From Elusimicrobiota bacterium (GTDB lineage: Bacteria > Elusimicrobiota > Elusimicrobia > F11), in NCBI GenBank assembly GCA_022709485.1, contig JAKLIS010000035.1, positions 1 through 8,967 on the forward strand: 8,967 nucleotides of DNA, given 5' to 3'. The notes below the pieces were generated by a model that did not search any database, had not been told where the DNA came from, and saw only the letters and a list, made by a program, of their open reading frames with translations. Shown here one piece after another: positions 1 to 6,803 of the stretch (position 1 is its first letter; each line of letters begins with the position of its first letter). The translations under genes and the position numbers were made by a program.

Positions 1-1
1 G

Positions 2-787
2 GCGTCCGTTGCCAAGGCCCGTTCCGGCGCCAAAGGCAAAATTTTCGACACACCCATTTCGATGGTGGCGCTTCGCCTGACGAATGTTCGATCGGAGCCT
101 CGCCCTCACAATGGAAAATATGAATATGATGCTATTCAGGAGACTCAGATTGAAGAGGGGGAACCGGTCAGAGTTTTGGAAAAACAAAAAAATTGGTTTC
201 GGATCGAAGCGCCTGAACAACCCGAGTTTACCCACAATAACCGATGGGAAGGATACCCCGGCTGGGTCGAAGCCAAAGATTTATCAAAAGACCTAACACG
301 GCATCACAAAATTAAAAAATCAACCCTGCCGAATGCCGAAGCCCGCCTGGAAGTCTTGAGAGAAGCGCGGCGCCATCTCGGAAATCCCTATTTATGGGGA
401 GGTCGGTCTCTTCACGATCCTGAAAATAAAACCATTGTGACAGGGGTTGATTGTTCCGGATTGGTCAACTGGTCTTTCCGTCAAATAGGATGGTTTATTC
501 CCCGGGACGCCCATGAGCAGTCCATGCGCGCCCGTCAAATAGAAGTCAAAGATTTGAAGCCCGCTGATCTCATTTTTCTGGCCGATGAAAATAATCCTGC
601 CAAGGTGACACATGTGGCGTTTTTCGCCGGTGACGAAAAAATCCTGGAAGCGCCGCAATCCGGCGAAAGAGTGAGAGAGGTTTCTTTCCAAGAGCGGTTT
701 CAACAGCCGCTACAGAGGCTTGAAAACGGCGACAAGGTGGGATTTAAAATTATTTCTTTCGGCACATTCTTCTCGGAGGGGTTATGA
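2..787 (+). CDS. YkfC-like NlpC/P60 cell-wall peptidase, 5'-truncated by window edge
   Basis: This is a C40-family cysteine peptidase, probably a gamma-D-glutamyl-L-diamino acid endopeptidase that trims peptidoglycan peptides. The frame is open to the window edge: about 20 residues precede the first internal Met (ATG at 62), so the true start lies outside. Numbering from that Met, residues 1-75 look like an SH3b-type domain (VRVLEKQKNWFRI, GYPGWVEAKDL). The NlpC/P60 domain covers about 90-235, with the nucleophile motif DCSGLV at Cys131, the YkfC-like motif PRDAHEQ, and the catalytic His in THVAFFAG (His184). The third polar residue, 12 positions after that His in YkfC, is Glu196 here (KILEAP) instead of the usual His, Asn or Gln. 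The stop overlaps the start of the next gene (ATGA, 784-787), so the two are probably translationally coupled. The family is secure; YkfC-type specificity is inferred from architecture and neighbours. Confidence 0.9.
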   Translation, partial: ASVAKARSGAKGKIFDTPISMVALRLTNVRSEPRPHNGKYEYDAIQETQIEEGEPVRVLEKQKNWFRIEAPEQPEFTHNNRWEGYPGWVEAKDLSKDLTRHHKIKKSTLPNAEARLEVLREARRHLGNPYLWGGRSLHDPENKTIVTGVDCSGLVNWSFRQIGWFIPRDAHEQSMRARQIEVKDLKPADLIFLADENNPAKVTHVAFFAGDEKILEAPQSGERVREVSFQERFQQPLQRLENGDKVGFKIISFGTFFSEGL

Positions 788-2127
788 GCGAAGGAAGAGA
801 ACTCCGCCGCGAGCTGGGATTATTCACCTGCATTCTGCTGGTTATCGGGAATATTATCGGCGTGGGAATTTTTACGACACCGGGGGAGATCGCCCAGGGA
901 CTTCCAACGGCGGGATGGGTTCTCATGGCGTGGATCATCGGAGGCTTGATGACCACGGCCGGCGCGTTGACCTATGGAGAGCTGGGGGCGATGTTCCCCA
1001 AAGCGGGGGGAAATTATGTTTTCTTGCGGGAGGCGTTTGGACCCCTTATCGCTTTCCTTTATGGACTGGCCTATGCGCTGGTGACCACGGCCGGAACCAT
1101 CGCTTTATTGTCCATCGGGTTCGCGGAATATTTGGGCATGCACACGGGAACTTGGCAATCGAAAACATTTTCAATCCTCGTGGTTCTTGTGTTAACCCTG
1201 TTTAATTATCGGGGCGTTAAAATTGGCGCCAACGTCATGAATGTTTTGACGCTCGCTAAAATAGCGGCCATGATGCTTTTGGTGTTATTGGGATTTTCCT
1301 TCGGGAACGGCCACCCGGGCCATTTCACGCCATTTTTTTCCGGTGAAACGAAACCCATTTTATTCGCATTGGGCGCGGCCCTGGTGCCCATGGCGTATAC
1401 TTATTCGGGATGGAATTCCACTGTTCTTGTGGCGGAAGAAGTGAAAAATCCCCTACGAAACATTCCGGTTTCGCTTATCGCGGGGACATTGCTTACCACC
1501 TTGATTTACGTGTTGATGAACGCCGTTTATCTGTACGCCGTTCCCTTGTCAGATCTTTTGGGCTCGGTGAGAGTGGCCGATCAAGCCGCCTCAAGTCTTT
1601 TTGCCCCGTGGGCTGCTAATCTCACCAAAGCGCTCGTGTCTCTTTCCGTTCTGGGATGTTTGAGCGCCACCATGTTGTCCAATCCGCGGACGGTCTTCGC
1701 CATGGGAAGAGACGGATTATTTTTTAAGTGGGCGGGGAAAATTCACCCAACTTACCAGACGCCGAGCGGAGCCATTTTGTTTGAGTCGGTTATGGGATGC
1801 CTTTTTATTCTGGTCGGAAACTTTGGGCAGATACTCAGTTTTTTATCGGTGCCTCTGGTTATCATTTTTGCCATGACGGTGTGTTCCATATTTGTTTTTC
1901 GAATTCGCCGGCCGGATCTCCCGCGACCATACAAATGTTGGGGGTATCCCTTCGTGCCGGCTTTTTACGTGATAATTTCCTTTTTGATGGTGTATTCAAA
2001 ATTCATGTCGAAAGGCGTACAGGGCATCATCGGGATCCTGGTCGTTCTGGGAGGAATACCCGTTTACTATCTCATGCTCTGGTACAAATCGTGGAGGCCA
2101 TCGTCTGTTTCTCTTCACCCTCGTTGA
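784..2127 (+). CDS. APC-superfamily amino acid permease
   Basis: This is an inner-membrane amino acid transporter of the APC superfamily, closest in style to the LAT/SteT-like branch. The protein is 447 residues and almost wholly hydrophobic, consistent with about 12 membrane helices. TM1 carries the unwound-helix motif GVGIF (residues 26-30), which binds the substrate backbone in this family. The TM6 region reads YSGWN (Trp210) and is followed by the family motif EEVKNPLRNIP (218-228). The start is well supported: GGAGGGG at 775-781 lies just before the ATG, and the ATG overlaps the peptidase stop. Substrate cannot be read from sequence. Beside a YkfC-like peptidase, uptake or exchange of amino acids or small peptides released from murein is plausible. 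The C-terminal end overlaps the probable start of the DUF819 gene. Confidence 0.93.
   Translation: MSEGRELRRELGLFTCILLVIGNIIGVGIFTTPGEIAQGLPTAGWVLMAWIIGGLMTTAGALTYGELGAMFPKAGGNYVFLREAFGPLIAFLYGLAYALVTTAGTIALLSIGFAEYLGMHTGTWQSKTFSILVVLVLTLFNYRGVKIGANVMNVLTLAKIAAMMLLVLLGFSFGNGHPGHFTPFFSGETKPILFALGAALVPMAYTYSGWNSTVLVAEEVKNPLRNIPVSLIAGTLLTTLIYVLMNAVYLYAVPLSDLLGSVRVADQAASSLFAPWAANLTKALVSLSVLGCLSATMLSNPRTVFAMGRDGLFFKWAGKIHPTYQTPSGAILFESVMGCLFILVGNFGQILSFLSVPLVIIFAMTVCSIFVFRIRRPDLPRPYKCWGYPFVPAFYVIISFLMVYSKFMSKGVQGIIGILVVLGGIPVYYLMLWYKSWRPSSVSLHPR
2093..2097 (+). promoter_or_regulatory. ribosome binding site supporting an upstream DUF819 start
   Basis: GGAGG lies inside the last codons of the permease gene, 7 bases before an in-frame CTG at 2105. 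It is the only strong Shine-Dalgarno sequence near the point where DUF819 homology-like sequence begins, so it favours starting that protein at or near 2105 instead of at the ATG at 2231. Confidence 0.5.
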
Positions 2128-3268
2128 GATAATTGCTCTTGTCGGCCTCCTTTTATTTCTCACCAGCCGGCCGACTTTTAAAAAAATTTCCAAAGTTGTC
2201 CCGCTTCCCTTCTGGATTTATTTTTTTCCCATGCTTCTCAGCACCCTGAAAATTTTCCCAACCCAGTCCCCCGCGTATATTTGGCTGGGATCGCAAATAC
2301 TTCCTGTAGCGCTCTTCCTTTTGATTATCGGGGCTCCGGTATACCAAATGATGATCTTGGGCCGAAAAGCTCTGCTAGCCTTAATTTTGGGCGCTACAAC
2401 CGTTTTTGTTGGTGTGTTGCTTTCCTTTTTTGCGGCTGGTCCATTTTTAGGGGAGGAAGGATGGAAGATGTCGGGAGCCTTGTTGGGGACTTGGATCGGC
2501 GGCAGCGCGAACATGATTTCCGTCAAAGAAATCCTCCAGCTTTCGAACAAAGGCATGGCTCCGCTCATTATGGCGGACACCTTTTTTTCCTATGGGTGGA
2601 TGGCTTTTCTTATTTTCGGGGTTGTCTTTCAAAATGTTTTTGACAAGGGGATCCCTGAAGGAACCGGGGGACCTCCTGAAAAATGGGTCATAACCCCATT
2701 ACTTAAAAGAAAATTAAATCAGAAGATTTTTATTCGCTGGCTGGGGGTGTTATTAATTGGAATTGCCGTTGGAGCGGTGATGATGAAAGGGGGGGGATTT
2801 CTTCATAGATTATTTCCCATTTTGACTGGATTGGGATGGACCATTCTTCTCACTAGCACCGTCACCGTGCTAATGGCGGCCACCACGATGTCAAAATTAG
2901 AGAATTGGGAGGCGTCTAGAGTGGGTGAGTTCCTTCTTTATTTAATACTCGCATCCATTGGCGCCCAAGCGACTTTGACCTGGAAGGGCCCCGTGGTGGC
3001 GGTGTTTATATTTGGATTTTTAACCTTGGTTATTCATGGCGGGCTTCTCCTTTTGCTTGGGAAAATTTTCCGGATTCCTCTGTATCTACTCGCCATATCC
3101 TCCCAAGCCAATATTGGGGGCGTGGTCTCAGCGCCCATCGTGGCGGGCATTTATCGTCCAGGAACGGCTCATATTGGGGCATTAATGGCTGTGTTCGGCG
3201 CGCTCGTCGGGACATACGCCGGGGTTTTTGGCGGTTATCTCTGCGGCCTCATCCAGCGGTTCTTTTAG
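2105..3268 (+). CDS. DUF819 family integral membrane protein (non-ATG start proposed)
   Basis: This is a DUF819 (YjcL-like) polytopic inner-membrane protein of unestablished biochemical function, with about 10 or more hydrophobic segments. Diagnostic stretches are GTWIGGSANM (residues 128-137, counted from codon 2105) and SSQANIGGVVSAP (from 332). The first ATG is at 2231 and gives only 345 residues, but the same frame upstream encodes a typical hydrophobic first helix (IIALVGLLLFL) and a basic loop with no stop codon. No ATG, GTG or TTG occurs in this frame between 2093 and 2231. CTG at 2105, 7 bases after GGAGG, gives 387 residues, close to the usual family length, and overlaps the permease end by 23 bases. 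ATT at 2132 is a weaker alternative, and a sequencing or assembly error is possible. DUF819 genes are often found near dipeptide epimerase and NlpC/P60 genes, so a role in handling murein-derived peptides is an inference from context. Confidence 0.85.
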   Translation: MFLFTLVEIIALVGLLLFLTSRPTFKKISKVVPLPFWIYFFPMLLSTLKIFPTQSPAYIWLGSQILPVALFLLIIGAPVYQMMILGRKALLALILGATTVFVGVLLSFFAAGPFLGEEGWKMSGALLGTWIGGSANMISVKEILQLSNKGMAPLIMADTFFSYGWMAFLIFGVVFQNVFDKGIPEGTGGPPEKWVITPLLKRKLNQKIFIRWLGVLLIGIAVGAVMMKGGGFLHRLFPILTGLGWTILLTSTVTVLMAATTMSKLENWEASRVGEFLLYLILASIGAQATLTWKGPVVAVFIFGFLTLVIHGGLLLLLGKIFRIPLYLLAISSQANIGGVVSAPIVAGIYRPGTAHIGALMAVFGALVGTYAGVFGGYLCGLIQRFF

Positions 3269-3292
3269 AAATACTCTAAAACGGTATATAAT
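3264..3292 (+). promoter_or_regulatory. predicted sigma-70 promoter for the small membrane protein gene
   Basis: A perfect TATAAT at 3287-3292 follows TTTAGA (3264-3269, 4 of 6 to TTGACA) with a 17-base spacer. It sits directly on the DUF819 stop codon and about 40 bases before the next start, so the small gene can be transcribed independently of the upstream operon. Confidence 0.6.
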
Positions 3293-3323
3293 ACGGCCAA
3301 TTGTTTTCCATTAATTCTTATTC

Positions 3324-3330
3324 AGGTGAG
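3324..3330 (+). promoter_or_regulatory. ribosome binding site choosing ATG 3335
   Basis: AGGTGAG precedes ATG 3335 by 4-5 bases. A GTG at 3326 is in the same frame but lies inside this site and has no ribosome binding site of its own, so the ATG is the better start. Confidence 0.6.
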
Positions 3331-3334
3331 ATGG

Positions 3335-3586
3335 ATGTCAAAAAAGGATAAAAAAATTCCCCAGAAAAGTAATCAAGGCGAGGCTTCCTTGCCTCAAACC
3401 CCGATCATTTCTCGCCGGGGATGGAAATTAATTGGCGCTGGAGTTTTCATTGTGACGGTTGGTTTTGTCGTGCTGTCTTTTACCGATCCCCGCGGCCAAA
3501 ATTGGGCGAGCACGTTAAGTCCGTTTTTGTTGGTGGGGGGGTATTCCTTGATTGGAATCGGAATTATCACCCCGGACCCGTCATAG
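3335..3586 (+). CDS. small two-helix membrane protein, unknown function
   Basis: This is an 83-residue protein that I do not recognise with certainty. A lysine- and glutamine-rich hydrophilic N-terminus (about 1-30) is followed by two predicted membrane helices: the first around WKLIGAGVFIVTVGFVVLSF, the second around LSPFLLVGGYSLIGIGII. A short loop containing TDPRGQNWAST links them. The layout, including GF-x-hydrophobic, a DP-x-x-x-N loop and an LSPFLL second helix, recalls short DUF3098-type membrane proteins, but that resemblance is by eye and tentative. It has its own predicted promoter and ribosome binding site and begins 66 bases after DUF819, so it need not belong to the murein operon. 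An eight-base T run follows the stop, with no adjacent hairpin. Confidence 0.7.
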   Translation: MSKKDKKIPQKSNQGEASLPQTPIISRRGWKLIGAGVFIVTVGFVVLSFTDPRGQNWASTLSPFLLVGGYSLIGIGIITPDPS

Positions 3587-3762
3587 TTTTTTTTAGATTT
3601 ACTTTTAGTCTTTACCTGTCTTTTTACCCCCTCCTTTTTTCCTAAATTTTTCCTCTTTTTTTAAACTACTGTTCTTCTTTGCCTTTGGGGGGTGCTGACC
3701 CTCCTTCTACTCCTTTCTGAGAGGTCCCCTGGTCTTTTTAGGCCCTTTATTTGATTTCGCCA

Positions 3763-3800
3763 ATTTCGATATTTGGGGTGTCTGGATACCCTAAATTTCG
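3763..3800 (+). repeat. 38-base hairpin repeat, copy 1
   Basis: This copy matches 3942-3979 at 35 of 38 positions. Its two halves are imperfect inverted repeats (CGATATTTGGGGTGTC against GATACCCTAAATTTCG) that pair with a few G-T wobbles and one mismatch. The preceding 30 bases also share GGTCTTTTT (3731) and GATTTCG with the region before copy 2, so the repeated unit may be longer and degenerate. The last bases form the palindrome ATTTCGAAAT (3795-3804). Confidence 0.7.
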
Positions 3801-3941
3801 AAATCGACTTTCATGGTCTTTTTGGGGAAGGGACTTTTTGGGCCGCTCCAGCCGTTCGGTTTCAGGGGTCGGCTTCGGGTCTCAATCCAAAACTAATTCA
3901 GGATCAACCCCAAGCTTCCTGGTCTTTTTGCCGGTTTTCCG

Positions 3942-3979
3942 ATTTCGATTTTTGGGGTGTCTGGATATCCCAAATTTCG
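3942..3979 (+). repeat. 38-base hairpin repeat, copy 2
   Basis: This second copy starts 179 bases after copy 1. The three differences largely keep the stem: one G-T pair in copy 1 is G-C here, and one G-C pair becomes G-T. It runs into a second small inverted repeat, TTTCGTC-CT-GACGAAA (3975-3990). Because 179 is not a multiple of three, the two copies fall in different reading frames, which argues against coding. Confidence 0.7.
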
Positions 3980-4054
3980 TCCTGACGAAAATTCAAATTT
4001 TCAAAATTTAAAAATTTTGGGGAGAAACTTTGTTAATGGGAGTGCTAGGATTAA

Positions 4055-4080
4055 AATATCTCATATCGACATGAGAAATT
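4055..4080. other. AT-rich stem-loop
   Basis: Ten-base arms with a single mismatch (AATATCTCAT and ATGAGAAATT) flank the six-base loop ATCGAC. On the minus strand the stem is followed by TTTT within TTTTAATCC, so it could act as a weak terminator for the leftward operon ending at 4367. It is nearly 290 bases past that stop and the stem is AT-rich. Confidence 0.35.
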
Positions 4081-4159
4081 GTTTAAAAATATTTGTTTAT
4101 CATTATTTTTGCGCAATTACTGGAAACAGGTTTGAGGAATGTTAATCCCATCATGGAAG

Positions 4160-4187
4160 GGTTTATATAAACCATAATATATATTAT
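4160..4187. repeat. two adjacent 14-base perfect palindromes
   Basis: GGTTTATATAAACC (4160-4173) is followed without a gap by ATAATATATATTAT (4174-4187); each equals its own reverse complement. They may be binding sites for dimeric proteins or cruciform-prone DNA. No coding gene starts close by on the plus strand, and no -35 element with good spacing was found. Confidence 0.7.
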
Positions 4188-4366
4188 CGGAAGTAACCCG
4201 GTTAACGGAAATTTAGCCCGGATTTGACTCTATGTTATCGTCGTTGAATGAAGTCGATTGGGATCAAAGGAGTCGGGTTGATAATGTTTTCGCAAGGGGT
4301 TTTTAGAGGGTTCCAGATATGCCAAAACCCATTCTGCCGGTTTCGGAAAGGGATGCTAAACGGCTT

Positions 4367-5992
4367 TTATTTGGTGTTTGGGAGCTTTGGGCAATATCGG
4401 TTTGGGGCAAGGATTCCTTCCGGGTCGAGGGCCTTTTTGAGGTCTCTAACCACTTCCCAGTACCCTTGGGATTGGTCGGCCAAGTGTCCCATGGTTTGTG
4501 TCCCGGCTCGGTATGGAATAAATCCGTGGTCTAGAAATAAGGTCAAAAGTGTGTCATAACATTTTTGGGCTTGGTCACATTCCTTGGGATTGGTTCGATC
4601 GAAATTAATGGAAAGGACGCTCGATAACGTGCGGGCGTTGAGCATGGTGAGCGTTATAAGGGCGTCAAACCCAAATTGATTGAAAGTGGGCTCAACAATA
4701 GACAAAAAGGTTTTGATGCCATTTTTTGTCATAGGGATGACGGGACTTAACCACATAAGTCCAATGGCGGGATCGGAATCGATGTCTAAATCGGTTGATG
4801 AAAGGGGTCGTTTGGTCCGCCAGAAGACGCCTTTCAAGTGTTCTTTATTGGGTTTCCCCTTTAAAAGGTCAAAAACAGGCTCAATTGAACGAATCCGGGC
4901 GTCCAACCCTTTTCCCCATCCCGCCAAATTGAGGGTCGCCACAGCTATTTGTCCCAGCTTGAGCAAGGTTTCATCAATAAAAATAGGAAAAGCCAAGCCC
5001 CGGAGCGCGCGCTTGATCGATTTCTTGGCTGCAGAGGTGGTGTGACGGTCTCCGTATAAGGCCCCCAACGCGTTCCAAGACCCCAAGGTCATTTCCCGGA
5101 CTATTTTTTCTCGCAAGTCCTTCGATAGGGGTATCTTCCCCCCCGCCCGACCCCAGGGATAAGTCATGTGGCTGGAGATGACTCTCAAATCATTGGCGAT
5201 GTGAAGAGCCGAGGGCAAAATCCCCTGCATTCGCAAAGGCCGGAGCGCCTCGACGACTTTTAAAAGAGTTGCGTCATCTTTGATGGTAAACGCATACGCC
5301 ATTAATTTTTCCGGCTTGGGATTAAGCCAAATGCCGATCTTGGTCACAATTCCCAAATTAGATTGAGTAAATAAACCATCGAGAGAGGGTCCGATTCCGG
5401 CTTTGAAAATGTGGGTGACTTGAGAGTTTTTGTAGTGGCCAAATCCGGTGTTGAAAATACGGCCGTCGGCCAACACCACCTCATAACCGCACGACGTGTT
5501 GAAATGGTCTGCTAGAGGTGAATGTCCAAATCCCCTTTCAATGGTGTTCCCCAATACGCTGGCATCGGGTCCGGCGCCCGTGGCGTCCATCCATAGATTG
5601 ATGTTGTTCTTCGAAAGATATTGTTCCAGATCCGATTGGGTCACGCCGGGCTCAATCACCGCGTAAGCCAATTCCTCATTTACTTCGATAATCTTATTCA
5701 TTCGGCTGAGATCAAGGACCACTTGTCCGGGACCCGCTGGACAGGCGTTTCCGTATCCCCAATTTTTTCCGCGGCTGACCGGATAGACGGGAATTTTATG
5801 TTTCACGGCGATTTTGAGGACAAATTGAATTTCTTCGACGGAGCCGGGCGTTAAAACCGCCAGAGGGGCATGCGAACGCGGGAGAGTGGTATTTAGATAA
5901 TTTGCCAATGAATCTTTTTGGAAATGGACGTTTTTGTCGCCTAGAAAATTTTTCCAATCCGGCAGAGCGTTATGTAAGTTAGATTCTTCCAT
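4367..5992 (-). CDS. FAD-dependent oxidase of the vanillyl-alcohol oxidase / p-cresol methylhydroxylase family
   Basis: This is a 541-residue flavoprotein. The N-terminal FAD-binding (FAD_binding_4/PCMH fold) domain shows TPGSVEEIQ (48-55), SRGKNWGYG (73-81), ERGFGHSPLADH (152-163) and GLFTQSNLGIVTKIGI (206-221). These closely follow the corresponding motifs of 4-cresol dehydrogenase, vanillyl-alcohol oxidase and eugenol hydroxylase. The C-terminal part has a Tyr-Arg pair (494-495, IPYRAGTQ) where that family binds the substrate phenolate, and the usual ending KALDPEGILAPNRY (520-533). Family members oxidise para-alkylphenols at the benzylic carbon; I cannot place the covalent FAD anchor. No signal peptide is seen, so it is probably cytosolic. 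A TTG at 5995 precedes the chosen ATG. The start overlaps the preceding acyltransferase gene by 14 bases, implying translational coupling and a shared substrate pathway. The exact substrate is unknown. Confidence 0.88.
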   Translation of the reverse strand: MEESNLHNALPDWKNFLGDKNVHFQKDSLANYLNTTLPRSHAPLAVLTPGSVEEIQFVLKIAVKHKIPVYPVSRGKNWGYGNACPAGPGQVVLDLSRMNKIIEVNEELAYAVIEPGVTQSDLEQYLSKNNINLWMDATGAGPDASVLGNTIERGFGHSPLADHFNTSCGYEVVLADGRIFNTGFGHYKNSQVTHIFKAGIGPSLDGLFTQSNLGIVTKIGIWLNPKPEKLMAYAFTIKDDATLLKVVEALRPLRMQGILPSALHIANDLRVISSHMTYPWGRAGGKIPLSKDLREKIVREMTLGSWNALGALYGDRHTTSAAKKSIKRALRGLAFPIFIDETLLKLGQIAVATLNLAGWGKGLDARIRSIEPVFDLLKGKPNKEHLKGVFWRTKRPLSSTDLDIDSDPAIGLMWLSPVIPMTKNGIKTFLSIVEPTFNQFGFDALITLTMLNARTLSSVLSINFDRTNPKECDQAQKCYDTLLTLFLDHGFIPYRAGTQTMGHLADQSQGYWEVVRDLKKALDPEGILAPNRYCPKLPNTK

Positions 5993-6803
5993 CAATTCGG
6001 TTTTCTATTTCTTCTTCGGAGGCTTCGATCAGCATTTTGCCGATATCGTGAAGGTTGAATTTTATTTTTGTGGGAAGGTTTTGTGAAAAACGCGCGTCCT
6101 TGGAAACATCCAGGATTTTTTTCAAATTTTGGGAGTCTTTGTCTGTTCCAGGAAAATTGAGATCCAACATAAAACCAACGGCCGGGTTTTCTTGAACATG
6201 TGAATACGTCTTAAGACCTCCCAAGGGTTGAAATTTGAGGCCCCGATAGAAAATTTCATGATTGGGGTGAAAACAAGCCACCAGCGTATTCCGATCAGAG
6301 GAAGCCTTCAAATCCCTGATCGCTGCCTTAAACAAATTGAGCAAAATCAAGGTTCGAAAAAATTTGGGAACCGAAGGATGGCTCAAAATCCGGGAGTTTT
6401 GGGCCAACATGGTGGCCTCGCAGAAATGTTTTTGTTGGCGTCTGAGTTCATTCAATTCTTCATGGTAAATTTTATCCATGGGAACTCCCATGGGATTATC
6501 CTGAACCAGCGTCATAGAACCCAGGACATACTTCTTTTTATAAAGGGCGATGTAGGTGGTCGAATTATCTGTCATTTGATGGACTGAAATTCTGAGCCTG
6601 GCACGATTCGGGCGGGAGTATCTTTGAAGAAGATATTCTTGATACACGAGTTGGCAACATACCCGAAATTCGGGCAATGTTTGGACAGCGCGGAATTCGC
6701 AGTCCTTTAAAAATAAGGGCTCTTTTTTAGTGACCAAAGAAATCATGCGGGCGGTGATTTTATTGGCCACTCGTTCTTTTTGAGTTTCCGGTATATTCGC
6801 CAT
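5979..6803 (-). CDS. FeeM-like N-acyl amino acid synthase (GNAT fold)
   Basis: This 274-residue soluble protein resembles the FeeM-type N-acyl amino acid synthases, GNAT-fold relatives of LuxI-type synthases that join a fatty acyl group from acyl-ACP to an amino acid. Visible family features are an N-terminal VYQEYLLQRY (53-62), a beta strand with TYIALYKKKYVLGSMTLV (83-100), VPMDKIYHEELNELR (107-121), FCEATMLAQ (127-135), FKAAIRD (158-164) and the C-terminal acyl-CoA/ACP-fold stretch CFHPNHEIFYRGLKFQPLG (177-195). About 60 further residues after PAVGFMLDL are of unclear role. AGGA (6812-6815) lies 8 bases before the ATG, a good ribosome binding site. The stop lies inside the oxidase gene. 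Exosortase-associated acyltransferases are a related alternative, but no exosortase or sorting-signal protein is seen here. The acceptor amino acid is not readable. Confidence 0.75.
   Translation of the reverse strand: MANIPETQKERVANKITARMISLVTKKEPLFLKDCEFRAVQTLPEFRVCCQLVYQEYLLQRYSRPNRARLRISVHQMTDNSTTYIALYKKKYVLGSMTLVQDNPMGVPMDKIYHEELNELRRQQKHFCEATMLAQNSRILSHPSVPKFFRTLILLNLFKAAIRDLKASSDRNTLVACFHPNHEIFYRGLKFQPLGGLKTYSHVQENPAVGFMLDLNFPGTDKDSQNLKKILDVSKDARFSQNLPTKIKFNLHDIGKMLIEASEEEIENRIDGRI

Larger units (their letters stand above)
3587..4366. other. repeat-rich intergenic region between convergent genes
   Basis: About 780 bases carry no convincing coding sequence on either strand. From left to right it holds a pyrimidine-rich tract (3587-3690), two copies of a 38-base hairpin-forming repeat (3763 and 3942), an AT-rich stretch with repeated AAATTTT (about 3990-4017), a stem-loop (4055-4080) and two adjacent perfect palindromes (4160-4187). 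Convergent genes end on both sides and transcription terminators are expected, but I found no classic hairpin followed directly by a T run. Confidence 0.75.

Noticed and set aside
720..1205. ORF of 161 codons in another frame over the permease start
   Set aside because: It is a shadow of the well-supported peptidase and permease genes, and its sequence is low-complexity and shows no family features.
3584..3594. Rho-independent terminator at the T8 run after 3586
   Set aside because: No hairpin lies immediately before the T run; the nearest inverted repeat (ATTCC-TTGATT-GGAAT) is inside the gene and too far away.
3763..3979. CRISPR-like array
   Set aside because: There are only two imperfect copies with a 141-base gap that is not a spacer-sized unit, and no cas genes.
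3751..4011. Overlapping plus-strand ORFs (3751-4011, 3773-3985) across the repeat region
   Set aside because: They run through two copies of a repeat spaced 179 bases, which puts the copies in different frames. There is no ribosome binding site and the composition is not protein-like.
4224..4252. Promoter with -35 TTGACT
   Set aside because: No -10-like sequence lies at 16-18 bases, and no gene starts downstream on that strand.
4248..4559. Plus-strand ORFs crossing 4367
   Set aside because: They lie mostly antisense to the oxidase C-terminus and have no ribosome binding site.
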